From Opitutales bacterium (lineage in GTDB: Bacteria > Verrucomicrobiota > Verrucomicrobiia > Opitutales > JABSRG01): a stretch of 64,000 nt of DNA. A program made the position numbers and the translations under genes. The stretch spans positions 1 through 64,000 of the forward strand of contig JABSRG010000005.1 in the NCBI GenBank assembly GCA_013215165.1, read 5' to 3'. The notes beneath the pieces were generated by a model. It saw nothing but the letters and a program-made list of their open reading frames with translations. It was not told where the DNA came from and searched no databases. Shown here piece after piece: positions 53,280 through 61,816 of the stretch; the stretch's first letter is position 1, and every line of letters begins with the position of its first letter.

Positions 53280-54050
53280 TTAACCCTCGCGACGCAAAAA
53301 CGCACCCACGCGTTCATGGGGAGGATTGTCGCGAAGGGATTTGGGATTGCCTTTTGCAGTGATGGTACGGTGCTCGACATCGAGATAAACCGCTTCATCT
53401 CCTATGGCGAAAATGCTGTCTAATTCGTGAGTCACAATAACCACAGTTGCCCCTAGGTGATCACGAAGTTTCAAGATCAGATCATCTAAGCGATGACTAC
53501 TGAGCGGATCTAGGCCTGCAGACGGCTCATCGAAAAAAAGCACCGTAGGATCCAAGGCAATGGCACGAGCCATACCTGCTCGTTTACGCATACCGCCACT
53601 AATCTCTGACGGATAATAATCCTCGAAGCCATTCAATCCCACGAGGGCAAGCTTAGATACTACTAATTCTCTGATTTCATTGGGTTTGAGCGAGGTATAT
53701 TGTTCCAACGGCAAAGCCACGTTTTCCGCGAGAGTAAGCGCACTCCAGAGAGCTCCTGATTGAAAGGTCACGCCAAATTTGCGGAGCATAACCTCGCGCG
53801 CCTCCATATCGGCAGCAGTAAAACTAGCCCCATCATAAACAACTTCTCCCTCAGCCGGTTCGTGAATACCAATCATATGGCGCAGCAACGTACTTTTTCC
53901 GCACCCGCTCAACCCCATAATTATCACAATTTCTCGATTCTGAATTTGAAAATTGAGATCACGCATTACCACAAAAGAGCCATAAGCCATCGTAAGGCCT
54001 TTGACTTCGATCCTTGGCACCCTGCCCGACTCATTACTCCTACTTTCCAT
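53280..54050 (-). CDS. mlaF: Lipid-transport ABC ATPase, MlaF type
   Basis: The 256-residue ATPase has Walker A IMGLSGCGKSTLLRHMIG, the Q-loop VTFQSGALWSALTLAENVALPL that is distinctive for MlaF, signature ISGGMRKRAGMARAIALDP, Walker B LFFDEPSAGLDPLSS and switch VIVTHELDSIF. With the MlaE-like permease encoded 3 nt upstream it would power phospholipid transport between the membranes. No mlaD substrate-binding gene follows; malQ converges instead. Confidence 0.92.
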   Translation of the reverse strand: MESRSNESGRVPRIEVKGLTMAYGSFVVMRDLNFQIQNREIVIIMGLSGCGKSTLLRHMIGIHEPAEGEVVYDGASFTAADMEAREVMLRKFGVTFQSGALWSALTLAENVALPLEQYTSLKPNEIRELVVSKLALVGLNGFEDYYPSEISGGMRKRAGMARAIALDPTVLFFDEPSAGLDPLSSHRLDDLILKLRDHLGATVVIVTHELDSIFAIGDEAVYLDVEHRTITAKGNPKSLRDNPPHERVGAFLRREG

Positions 54051-54053
54051 CGA

Positions 54054-55208
54054 TCAAAAACCAAATGTTGCCGCGAGATAATCAATAAATGCGTTTGCGG
54101 CGACGATCAGTGTGATCGCTGTGACGACAGCAGAAGTCGTGGCCTTTCCAACTGCATCAGCACTACTGCCACTCTCCATGCCCCGCATACATCCAGAAGC
54201 CGCGACGATCATACCAAATACCGTGCCCTTGATCAGCCCGAGGTTTAGATCGGCGATCGAAACTGCCTCCAAAAATCCCTTCAAAAAGATCTGAGAGTCT
54301 AGCGACAGCATTGATTCGGAGACTAACATACCTGCCAGAACGCCGATCAAATCTGCATAAAGCGTGAGCAATGGCATCATCAAAACGAGTGCAAACATCC
54401 TGGGAAAAACAATGAACACGATCGGGTTGATTCCCAGAGTCTCAAGAGCTCGGATCTCTTCATTTACTTTCATGCTACCGATTTCAGCGGCAAATGCGGC
54501 TCCCGTTCTCCCCGCCATGATGATACCGACCATCAAAGCACCCATCTCACGCAACATCCCATACCCGACCAGATAGCTGACATAGTAGGAGGCACCAAAC
54601 TCCACGAGCACCACAGCACCCAGAAAGGCGACGATTAGACCGACGAGGAAACTGATTAGCGTGACAATGGGTAAGGCATCTGGACCAACCTGCTGCAGAG
54701 TCATCAGGAAATCGCGCCAGCGAAAACGCATTTTACCCCGAGCCAAATCCAAGCCGCCCAAAATTAAGTCACCGATGAATTTGAGCCATTGATCTGCATC
54801 GGCGCGCAGCTTCACGGTCGCCAAACCTACCTGTTTCAAAAGGCCAGTTTTAGAGACCTGTCTCTGTGAGCCCTCTTTCTCAGGAACCGCGACCGCCAGC
54901 TCGAGAAGGCCACGCATCCCCTCATCTAAGCCAGCGTCTGACCAAGCCAAACCTTGTGCCTGAGAAAATCTTTTCAACTGCATGAGCGCCGGGAGAATCG
55001 CCGAATCCCATGCGATTACATCGGACGTGTTTATCTCAATGCGCTCGGGTTTCGCCTCGCTCACATTCGCCCAAGTCTCTTCTAAAGGCTCGCTGAGCGA
55101 CGTAATGCCAGCCTCCAGTGTCCAGTGCCCAGCCAGAGCAACACGAAATACATTCGCCTCCGTGTGAATCGCATACTCGGACTTTTGCGCTTGTGCTGCC
55201 ATCAGCAA
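54054..55208 (-). CDS. mlaE: MlaE-family lipid ABC permease with N-terminal STAS domain
   Basis: The protein has 384 residues. The first ~115 form a STAS-like domain (FRVALAGHWTLEAGITSLSE, IEINTSDVIAWDSAILPALM), equivalent to MlaB but fused. The rest is the MlaE permease, with FLVGLIVAFLGAVVLVEFGA, MAGRTGAAFAAEIGSMKVNEEIRAL, INPIVFIVFPRMFALVLMMP and a C-terminal hydrophobic helix. STAS-MlaE fusions are known in many phyla. It forms an operon with mlaF (3-nt gap) and is divergent from a HAD phosphatase gene. Confidence 0.92.
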   Translation of the reverse strand: MLMAAQAQKSEYAIHTEANVFRVALAGHWTLEAGITSLSEPLEETWANVSEAKPERIEINTSDVIAWDSAILPALMQLKRFSQAQGLAWSDAGLDEGMRGLLELAVAVPEKEGSQRQVSKTGLLKQVGLATVKLRADADQWLKFIGDLILGGLDLARGKMRFRWRDFLMTLQQVGPDALPIVTLISFLVGLIVAFLGAVVLVEFGASYYVSYLVGYGMLREMGALMVGIIMAGRTGAAFAAEIGSMKVNEEIRALETLGINPIVFIVFPRMFALVLMMPLLTLYADLIGVLAGMLVSESMLSLDSQIFLKGFLEAVSIADLNLGLIKGTVFGMIVAASGCMRGMESGSSADAVGKATTSAVVTAITLIVAANAFIDYLAATFGF

Positions 55209-55254
55209 GAGTTGTTATGCGCGACTCCCTCCCCTTGTCACGAATAGAAATGTC

Positions 55255-55908
55255 ATGACCCCTATACTCTTCGATCTTGATGGCACGCTCATCGATCACT
55301 TTACGACGATTCATAAAGCCTACGCTCATACGCAACGTAAGCTGGGTCTACCGGAAGCCGACTACGATAAGGTGAGACGCACCGTCGGAGGAAGTATTCA
55401 GCTTACCATGCGGCGGCTTATCGGTGACGACCCCCGCTACGATGAGGCGATTCAAATATTTAAAGAACATTTTGCTGAAATCATGTTTGACGATGTCATC
55501 GTCTTGCCGGGAACGCTCGAGCTGTGCCGAGCATTAAAGGAAGCTGGCAATCGCCTCGCAGTCTTCACAAATAAGTATGGGCCCCATGCACGATCAATCT
55601 GCGAACATCTCGGCTACAGCCAATATATGGATCTCGTCATTGGCGCTGAAGATACTCCATACCGAAAACCCCACTTAGAATACTCGAAAATAGTGCTCGA
55701 GAAACTCGGCGTTAAAGCAGAAGAAACGATCTTGGTAGGTGACTCACCGTTTGATGTGGATGCCGCGCGTGTGGTCCAAATGCAGGCAGCCTATGTTGTA
55801 TCTACTGGAAGTCATACAGCCCATCAACTTGAAGAAGAGACAGATGCCAACGGGGTATTTCAGAGCATGCAGGACCTTGCGAAGGAAGTATTCAGCATAG
55901 AGATCTAA
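55255..55908 (+). CDS. HAD-superfamily hydrolase, phosphoglycolate phosphatase-like
   Basis: The 217-residue protein has all HAD motifs: ILFDLDGTLIDHF (nucleophile Asp), LAVFTNKYG (motif II), KPHLEYSKIVLEKLG (motif III Lys) and ILVGDSPFDVDAA (motif IV). The helical cap contains VRRTVGGSIQLTMRRLIG, as in Gph/PhoP-type phosphatases. It probably removes phosphate from a small metabolite such as 2-phosphoglycolate. It starts 46 nt from the divergent mlaE gene. A broken homologue lies at 17981-18235. Confidence 0.85.
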   Translation: MTPILFDLDGTLIDHFTTIHKAYAHTQRKLGLPEADYDKVRRTVGGSIQLTMRRLIGDDPRYDEAIQIFKEHFAEIMFDDVIVLPGTLELCRALKEAGNRLAVFTNKYGPHARSICEHLGYSQYMDLVIGAEDTPYRKPHLEYSKIVLEKLGVKAEETILVGDSPFDVDAARVVQMQAAYVVSTGSHTAHQLEEETDANGVFQSMQDLAKEVFSIEI

Positions 55909-55978
55909 GACAGCTCCCTAGCGGGTCGTATCGTAATTCTCGTGTGAATTCCGATCCACGAGCTTGCGCAATATCCCC

Positions 55979-56905
55979 TCAAGAGCTCTCAAGCAGAGCC
56001 TTGAGTGCTTGGAGGTATTTTTCTCGTGTCTCGCTCAATACCTCCAGTGGAATTTCGGGTGGGGGGGGCAGCTTATCCCAGCCAGTATTTTCGAGAAAAT
56101 CGCGGATATATTGTTTATCAAAAGCGTGCTGCGGACGGCCTGGCTCGAACTTATCCTCAGGCCAGTATCGAGAAGAATCCGGAGTAAGAATCTCGTCCAT
56201 CAATTTCACCTTACCGTCGGAAGTAAGCCCAAATTCGAATTTCGTATCCGCCAAAATCAATCCAGCTTGTGCCGCGTATTTAACCCCAAATTCGTATATC
56301 CGAAAACTTGCTTCTTCAACTACTTCATAATACTCATCGCCCAACAGCTCTTGAGCAGCCTTACAGGTAATCGGCATGTCATGTCCGTCGGCCTTCGCCT
56401 TCGTTGACGGAGTAAAAAGCGGTTCCGGTAACTTGGAGCCTTCAACCAGTCCATCTGGTAAAAGGTGTCCCTGAAGCTGACCCGTTTCTTTATATATCTT
56501 TAGACCACTGCCCGCCAGATGACCTCTCACGATCGCCTCGATCGGCAATGGAGTGAGACGATCAACCAGCATCGATCGGCCAACCAACTCTGGAAAGTCA
56601 ACCAGGAGCTGCTCGACCCGACTTGCATGATCATCGACCAGATGGTGGTCCACAAAGCCCTGAACCCGGTCAAACCAGGCCAAGCTAAGCTGATTGAGGA
56701 TGATCCCCTTGCCCGGAATACCCTGCTTCATGATAACATCGAATGCAGACAGTCGATCTGTCGCAATGATCAGCAGAGTCCTTTCGTCTACTTCATAAAT
56801 TTCTCTCACCTTGCCAGAAGCAATGTGCACAAATGGCAAGTCAGGCATCGCCAGCACTGCCTCGCTGGGGAGAGATGCCTCCACGGTCTCGTAGTCATTC
56901 AGCAT
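55979..56905 (-). CDS. purC: Phosphoribosylaminoimidazole-succinocarboxamide synthase
   Basis: The SAICAR synthase of purine synthesis, recognised from HIASGKVREIYEV, LLIIATDRLSAFDVIMKQGI, KGIILNQLSLAWF, DRLTPLPIEAIVRGHLAGSG, AGLILADTKFEFGL and LMDEILTPDSSRYWP. It is the long bacterial/eukaryotic-like form of about 300 residues. The ATG at 56905 (MLNDYETVEAS) fits better than a start at 56977, which would add 24 unsupported residues. No other pur genes are nearby. Confidence 0.94.
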   Translation of the reverse strand: MLNDYETVEASLPSEAVLAMPDLPFVHIASGKVREIYEVDERTLLIIATDRLSAFDVIMKQGIPGKGIILNQLSLAWFDRVQGFVDHHLVDDHASRVEQLLVDFPELVGRSMLVDRLTPLPIEAIVRGHLAGSGLKIYKETGQLQGHLLPDGLVEGSKLPEPLFTPSTKAKADGHDMPITCKAAQELLGDEYYEVVEEASFRIYEFGVKYAAQAGLILADTKFEFGLTSDGKVKLMDEILTPDSSRYWPEDKFEPGRPQHAFDKQYIRDFLENTGWDKLPPPPEIPLEVLSETREKYLQALKALLESS

Positions 56906-56998
56906 AGATCGCCGTAGCGGATAAAAAGAAAGGCCCCATGTCAAATCTCTCAACAATGGGGCCCGAATTGGGATCAAGTGTAATCTGATTCAGTCGCT

Positions 56999-57898
56999 CT
57001 AGGCAGGCACCTCTTCATCAGTCTGAATGGTGATATACTTCATAAGATTGAAGAAAATAATTCCGACCAACGCGAAAGAAAGCACTTCGTCTGCGAGCAA
57101 TAGAATACTTATAGGCAGCTGTAAAAGCATCAATCCACCAGTGATAATTTGTGCAAGGGATATGCCTACGACCATAGTACCCATCTGGCTTATTTTATTC
57201 TTAGCTGCCTCGGATAGATTACCCGGCAGGCGACGTAATGCCTTGAGCAGGGGTAACGCAAAAAAGACGCCGAGCCCCAACGAAACGGCACCGAACGCCC
57301 CAGCTATTGTGGTGTTCAAATCTAAAAAGCCTCCTACTCCCAAAATTACAAAAGCCACAAATATCTTTGCTGCTGAGATCATAAAGAATTTTTGCGCCTT
57401 GGGATTTTCAGTGACCAAACTGGGAATCATCATCACCAACACTGGAGCGATCACAGCCCAGCACAAAGGTTTCAACATGAGAGGATATTGAGCAATTTCT
57501 TGATTTAGAAACTGGGAAAAAATTGATTTAGAAGCGAATGCACAACCGGCCAGGAGGAACATACCCATGCCGCCGAGAAGCAGCGCTTTTTTGGGGGCAC
57601 TCGAACTCACTCGGGTGCGGCGCGCTAAAATCGCAATTCCCGCAACTAGAAAGAAAACGAATAACGAAATCATCCCGTAATAGGATGCACTGTCTATAGC
57701 GGAGATAGTCACAGTAGATTCTATTGAGCTTCCTGGCACTGAGCTACCAGGAACTACTTCCTCACCTGAAAATGGATCGAGAAAGGCAACGGTTTCCAGC
57801 TCCACAACTTCGGAAGCGTCCAAAAGCGTTGGCGTGGACACATTTTTGCTTTCGGCAACTGGAGGTAAGTCATCAATAAAATTAACTCTTTCTGGCAT
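56999..57898 (-). CDS. Polytopic membrane protein of unknown function
   Basis: The 299-residue protein has an acidic N-terminal tail of about 70 residues (ASEVVELETVAFLDPFSGEE), followed by about seven hydrophobic helices: GMISLFVFFLVAGIAILA, KALLLGGMGMFLLAGCAFAS, MLKPLCWAVIAPVLVMMIP, MISAAKIFVAFVILGVGG, TTIAGAFGAVSLGLGVFFAL, ISQMGTMVVGISLAQIITGG and LLLADEVLSFALVGIIFFNL. The helix count invites comparison with rhodopsins, but the last helix has no lysine, so retinal binding is not supported. I do not recognise the family. It is separated from purC by 93 nt and from the divergent regulator gene by 234 nt. Confidence 0.65.
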   Translation of the reverse strand: MPERVNFIDDLPPVAESKNVSTPTLLDASEVVELETVAFLDPFSGEEVVPGSSVPGSSIESTVTISAIDSASYYGMISLFVFFLVAGIAILARRTRVSSSAPKKALLLGGMGMFLLAGCAFASKSIFSQFLNQEIAQYPLMLKPLCWAVIAPVLVMMIPSLVTENPKAQKFFMISAAKIFVAFVILGVGGFLDLNTTIAGAFGAVSLGLGVFFALPLLKALRRLPGNLSEAAKNKISQMGTMVVGISLAQIITGGLMLLQLPISILLLADEVLSFALVGIIFFNLMKYITIQTDEEVPA

Positions 57899-58060
57899 AT
57901 CGATTGGGGGTTCAGAGATCAGATGAGGGGTATGAGATCACTCTATACGTAAACGATGCACAATCCATAAGCCCCGATCTGACATTTTTTACACGAAAAC
58001 GCTTATATGGTGAAGAAAATCATTCAAAATTTGTTACTAAATCTAGATTTTGATTCACCG

Positions 58061-58089
58061 TTACAGAAAGAACCCCATTGTATTATAAA
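58061..58089 (+). promoter_or_regulatory. Predicted sigma-70-type promoter of the NtrC-like regulator gene
   Basis: TTACAG (-35), 17-nt spacer, TATAAA (-10). It lies 44 nt before the ATG at 58133. Confidence 0.45.
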
Positions 58090-58132
58090 AGGCTCGCATG
58101 AATCTCACGGGCATTCTCCCTGAACCTCCCTT

Positions 58133-59515
58133 ATGACACACCCCCCGAACGACCCTCACCGCGTCGGACGCATCCTTGTTGTGGATGACGAATCACTTTA
58201 CGCGGAAATGCTGTATAGCATTTTGCGCCAGCATCATTACCTCGCTGACATGACGGACGACCCAGTCCGAGCGAAAGAGATGATACTTGAAAATGATTAT
58301 AGTCTGTTGGTAACGGACTATCAAATGCCAAATATGACCGGAGTACAATTGGTAGATGCCATCAGAGAAGTCGGCTTCACACTACCGGTCATCATCATTT
58401 CTGGGATGATGCATACCCCTGAATTGCAGCGCGCGGTCAATATGGGGATCACCACGGTTCTACAAAAACCAACAGGCACTCAAAACTTCCTCTCTCACGT
58501 AAATCGATATGTTCCACGCCCGGAACCACGAACGGCTGTTTCCTCAGTCAAGAAGCGTGACCCAAGATCTCCCTTGAACCTTCGCCCTCGGGCTGGGAAC
58601 CAGACCACTTACCCTCAGATACAAAATCATGTGCCCGGATCTTCTCCTCGGACTAAGAAGACACTCCAACGGCTGTGGGATAGGTCCAAAATCACAAATC
58701 AAATTTTTCTCACCTGCCCCAAGGGCGGCGATGCACTTCACTTTTCAAAGGAACTCGCCTGTTGGAAAGGTTACGGTGATGTGTCCCTCAATTTTGTCCA
58801 CATAGATAAAATCGCAGAGAATAATATTGGGGTTCATTTCGATGAATTGATCGCCAGTAAAAATAGTAGTGAACTGGTAGTCGTTGACTGTCGTGGTGAC
58901 AATTTAGACGGGCAAGCTGCGGCGTTATCAGAACACATCAAATCGGCACATAAGTATTCGAGTGGCTCCAGAGAACTCAGTTTCGTTTACTGGTTTGAAT
59001 CAGACCAGTTCGCTGCTCTTGAGGGTCATTTTGACCAAGATCTATACACGTTTTGTAAAACGGACTTAATCCATATTGCACCCCTCAACGAACGCCTTCT
59101 TGACCTAGCGAGCTACTGTAGAACCCTCACTCGTGGATTCAGCAAAAAGCTCAAACGCTCAGATCGTAAGACCATGACGCCGGAAGCTATGCACCATTTG
59201 CTTCAATATCCATGGCCAGGAAACTACGCGGAGCTTGGTCTCGTGCTATGGAAGGCAGTCGCTATGAAAGAAGACGGCCCCATCACTCTTGAACAGCTCT
59301 TAAGTGCTCTGACCGTCTCTGGCGATTTTTTCAAAACGGACCCGATTGAATCCTCACCCTTGGAGGCGTTCCTTTCGCTCAAGCAACAGCTCTTCATTGA
59401 TCGCACCGGCTCTGGGGATGAGTCTTCCCTGCAACTTGATTCCCTAAATATTGAGAGTCTCGGTGAGCTGATGTATCCGGAAATCATCCAGATCGGCGCC
59501 ACGGACGTGGCTTAG
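58133..59515 (+). CDS. Response regulator with degenerate NtrC-like (sigma-54 activator) ATPase domain
   Basis: The protein has 460 residues. The receiver is intact (LVVDDES, Asp62 in LLVTDYQMPNMTG, Lys113 in LQKP). After a proline-rich linker the segment GSSPRTKKTLQRLWDRSKIT begins like a sigma-54 AAA+ domain. Where Walker A should read GExGTGKE it has FLTCPKGGDALHFSKELA, and the GAFTGA loop is not found. The end PEAMHHLLQYPWPGNYAELG clearly matches the conserved WPGNVREL region of NtrC proteins. No Fis-type HTH follows. It therefore probably cannot hydrolyse ATP or activate sigma-54 polymerase, and may act by protein contacts. No kinase gene is adjacent. Confidence 0.8.
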   Translation: MTHPPNDPHRVGRILVVDDESLYAEMLYSILRQHHYLADMTDDPVRAKEMILENDYSLLVTDYQMPNMTGVQLVDAIREVGFTLPVIIISGMMHTPELQRAVNMGITTVLQKPTGTQNFLSHVNRYVPRPEPRTAVSSVKKRDPRSPLNLRPRAGNQTTYPQIQNHVPGSSPRTKKTLQRLWDRSKITNQIFLTCPKGGDALHFSKELACWKGYGDVSLNFVHIDKIAENNIGVHFDELIASKNSSELVVVDCRGDNLDGQAAALSEHIKSAHKYSSGSRELSFVYWFESDQFAALEGHFDQDLYTFCKTDLIHIAPLNERLLDLASYCRTLTRGFSKKLKRSDRKTMTPEAMHHLLQYPWPGNYAELGLVLWKAVAMKEDGPITLEQLLSALTVSGDFFKTDPIESSPLEAFLSLKQQLFIDRTGSGDESSLQLDSLNIESLGELMYPEIIQIGATDVA

Positions 59516-59541
59516 CTTACTTCAGATAGCACCTATATAGG

Positions 59542-60933
59542 CTAGCCGGCCATTGTCGGCATGTCAGGCAGGTCGTAGTATGCGATCATGTAAGGACAAT
59601 CTTCTCGGAACTCAGTCAACGGTCGAGCGTCTTCTTTGTAACCACTTGAACGGATTGCTGCGCCTTCCTTCTCGCTCAAACTATCACCAAGTTCAGTACG
59701 TATCTGGTCAGCAAAGGCGCTTAACTCAGATACAGCCTCCGGGTTTTGTCCTAGGAGATTCTCCTGTTCAGCGACGTCATTCTCCAAGTCGTAGAGTGCA
59801 TGGACCGCGCCTTCATCCTTTTTATGAAAATGCAGTTTCCACTTTCCGACGCGGACCGCCTCCAAATTATCCCCGGAGAAGTATGCGAAGCTCTCATTAT
59901 GCACCGGTACCGCGTTTTGACTTAGGTTTTTTGAAAAGCTCTTACCATCAATCGGGTAGTGGGTCGTCCCATCCACGCCCGCAAGCTCAGCTAGAGTCGG
60001 CAAGAGATCAAAATTTCGTGTTACGCCTGAGTAGGTGGCATCAGCAGGAATACGCTCAGGCCAATGCATGATACAAGGCACGCGTTGCCCTCCTTCCCAA
60101 GTCTGGGCTTTGTGTCCTCGCAGTGGGTCGTTACTCCCCCCCTCACCGCGCGCGCGCGATCCATTATCAGAGGTGAACACGATGATGGTATTTTCAAAGA
60201 GTCCTAACTGCTTCAACCGATCCACGATGGCGCCTGTACTCCAGTCAATAGCCGCGACTGCACCTCCATAAGCACCGTTTTCAGAGACATCCAAAAACTG
60301 CTTTGGTACAAATAACGGCACGTGCACATACATGTGGGCTAGATAGAGGAAAAATGGCTGATCTCTATTGGCGCCTATGAATTGAAGCGCCTCATCCGTG
60401 TAGCGTTCGGTAATGCCTCGCTGATCGGGCTGCTCTTGAATGACTGTTTGATCACGCAACAGTGGCAAGGGCGGCCTTTCATTCAACTTTCCCTTATTGT
60501 TCACCTGCCTCCCCATATCATTGCTAAATGGGATGCCAAAATAATGATCAAAGCCGTGGACAGTAGGCAAGAACTCAGGCTGATCACCGCAATGCCACTT
60601 CTCTATGATCTGGGTAGCATAACCAGCCTTTTTAAAGATCTTTGCTACGGTGGTTTCATCACAGCTAAGGCCGGTATTTTCCCCAGGAAACAGAACCGGC
60701 CTGCGACCAAAACCCACTTTCGGAGGATAACAACCCGTCATCAATGCGGCACGAGAAGCCGAGCATACCAGACTCGCAGAGTAAAAATCTGTAAGACGCG
60801 TGCCGCCAGCAGCAAGTGCATCAACATGAGGCGAGGCATTGATTGTAGAGCCGTAGCAACCGAGATCGCCATAGCCAAGGTCATCGCAGTTGATGAGAAT
60901 GATATTGGGAGGATTCTCCATTTTATTTTTCAT
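59542..60933 (-). CDS. Type I sulfatase (formylglycine-dependent, S1 family)
   Basis: The 463-residue protein has metal ligands in NIILINCDDLGYGDLGCYGS, the modification motif CSASR (Cys57, of the C-x-A-x-R kind), TGCYPPKVG, HMYVHVPLFVP, FTSDNGSRARGEGGSNDPLRG and the C-terminal WKLHFH. The usual GKWHLG is EKWHCG here (111-116); Lys112 and His114 are kept. No signal peptide is seen, so it may be cytoplasmic unless a start was missed. It probably hydrolyses sulfate esters of algal polysaccharides or glycosaminoglycans. An IclR-type regulator gene lies 13 nt upstream in the same direction. Confidence 0.88.
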   Translation of the reverse strand: MKNKMENPPNIILINCDDLGYGDLGCYGSTINASPHVDALAAGGTRLTDFYSASLVCSASRAALMTGCYPPKVGFGRRPVLFPGENTGLSCDETTVAKIFKKAGYATQIIEKWHCGDQPEFLPTVHGFDHYFGIPFSNDMGRQVNNKGKLNERPPLPLLRDQTVIQEQPDQRGITERYTDEALQFIGANRDQPFFLYLAHMYVHVPLFVPKQFLDVSENGAYGGAVAAIDWSTGAIVDRLKQLGLFENTIIVFTSDNGSRARGEGGSNDPLRGHKAQTWEGGQRVPCIMHWPERIPADATYSGVTRNFDLLPTLAELAGVDGTTHYPIDGKSFSKNLSQNAVPVHNESFAYFSGDNLEAVRVGKWKLHFHKKDEGAVHALYDLENDVAEQENLLGQNPEAVSELSAFADQIRTELGDSLSEKEGAAIRSSGYKEDARPLTEFREDCPYMIAYYDLPDMPTMAG

Positions 60934-60946
60934 AGGGTTCAGCTAG

Positions 60947-61696
60947 CTATGCCTCGAATGCGACGCGCACATCAGACTCTTTTAAATTTTCACAGGCCAG
61001 CGTCGCTGCCTCTGCTACTCCTTTCACACAGGTCGCAAGAAATTGCCGATATTTCGGATCTGGCTCTGGATTCAATGATGTGATTCCGAGACTTCCAATC
61101 ACCCTAGCAGGCACTCCAGCAAACACGGGCGCGGTTACCCTGAAGAAGGCGAATGAAGTCGTTTCTTGTTGTGAGTTATAACCAGCAGCAGCGATCTTCT
61201 GCTTTAGAGACTTACTTATTTCCCCGCCAACAGAGTTCAGATCCTCTAGACTCAGATGAGCGAAAATAGACTGAACAAACGTATGCGTGTTTGGATGGAT
61301 ACGATAGCCGATTTTGGCATAGTGGAAATTATCGCTCAATTCATGCTTTATCCGCACTGCCGGCCACTGGCCGTCCCAAATGAAGAAAGCGGCTGAACAG
61401 CCACTCCGGACCGCAAGCTCTTTGACCAAAGGAACCAGTAAATCATCCAGGTTTGCTCTCTGACAGACAATGCGACCTAAAGACTTCAGCTGCTCTCCGG
61501 CAAAATAGCGACCCCCTTCACCTTTTTCCAGATAACGCGTTTCTAGCAGCGGCTTGAGTAGACGGGTTAGAGTCGTGGGAGCAGCACCATCTGTCATCGC
61601 CTGCAGCTCGGAGAAAGTCAGACCTGATCTTTGACGCGCAAAGATCTCAATGAGACGCAATTGCCTCAGTGGAGTTTTCAGATCATTAAATAACAC
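60947..61696 (-). CDS. IclR-family transcriptional regulator
   Basis: The 249-residue protein begins with a winged HTH (RQLRLIEIFARQRSGLTFSE, APTTLTRLLKPLLETRYLEK). A C-terminal effector-binding domain follows (LLVPLVKELAVRSGCSAAFF, TSFAFFRVTAPVFAGVPARVIGSLGI). The GTG start is followed by LFNDLKTPL. It is 13 nt upstream of the sulfatase gene and probably controls it in response to a substrate or breakdown product; autoregulation of the pair is likely but the operator was not identified. Confidence 0.85.
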   Translation of the reverse strand: MLFNDLKTPLRQLRLIEIFARQRSGLTFSELQAMTDGAAPTTLTRLLKPLLETRYLEKGEGGRYFAGEQLKSLGRIVCQRANLDDLLVPLVKELAVRSGCSAAFFIWDGQWPAVRIKHELSDNFHYAKIGYRIHPNTHTFVQSIFAHLSLEDLNSVGGEISKSLKQKIAAAGYNSQQETTSFAFFRVTAPVFAGVPARVIGSLGITSLNPEPDPKYRQFLATCVKGVAEAATLACENLKESDVRVAFEA

Positions 61697-61760
61697 ATGC
61701 GTAACTAGATTACATTTTTAAAAAAGAGTCAACGTAGGATTCTCTGAACATCGGTGCACA

Positions 61761-61793
61761 AAAAACCCCGTTGGCTTGAGAGCCAACGGGGTT
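61761..61793 (-). terminator. Strong rho-independent terminator after the nucleoside phosphorylase gene
   Basis: On the minus strand, AACCCCGTTGGCT, loop CTCA, AGCCAACGGGGTT, then T4. A 13-bp perfect stem 24 nt after the stop codon. Confidence 0.9.
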
Positions 61794-61816
61794 TCCAAAG
61801 ACAATAGTTCGAGCAG

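Noticed and set aside
56999-57898. Rhodopsin-like proton pump
   Set aside because: Helix number fits, but the last helix has no lysine for retinal and the family motifs are missing.
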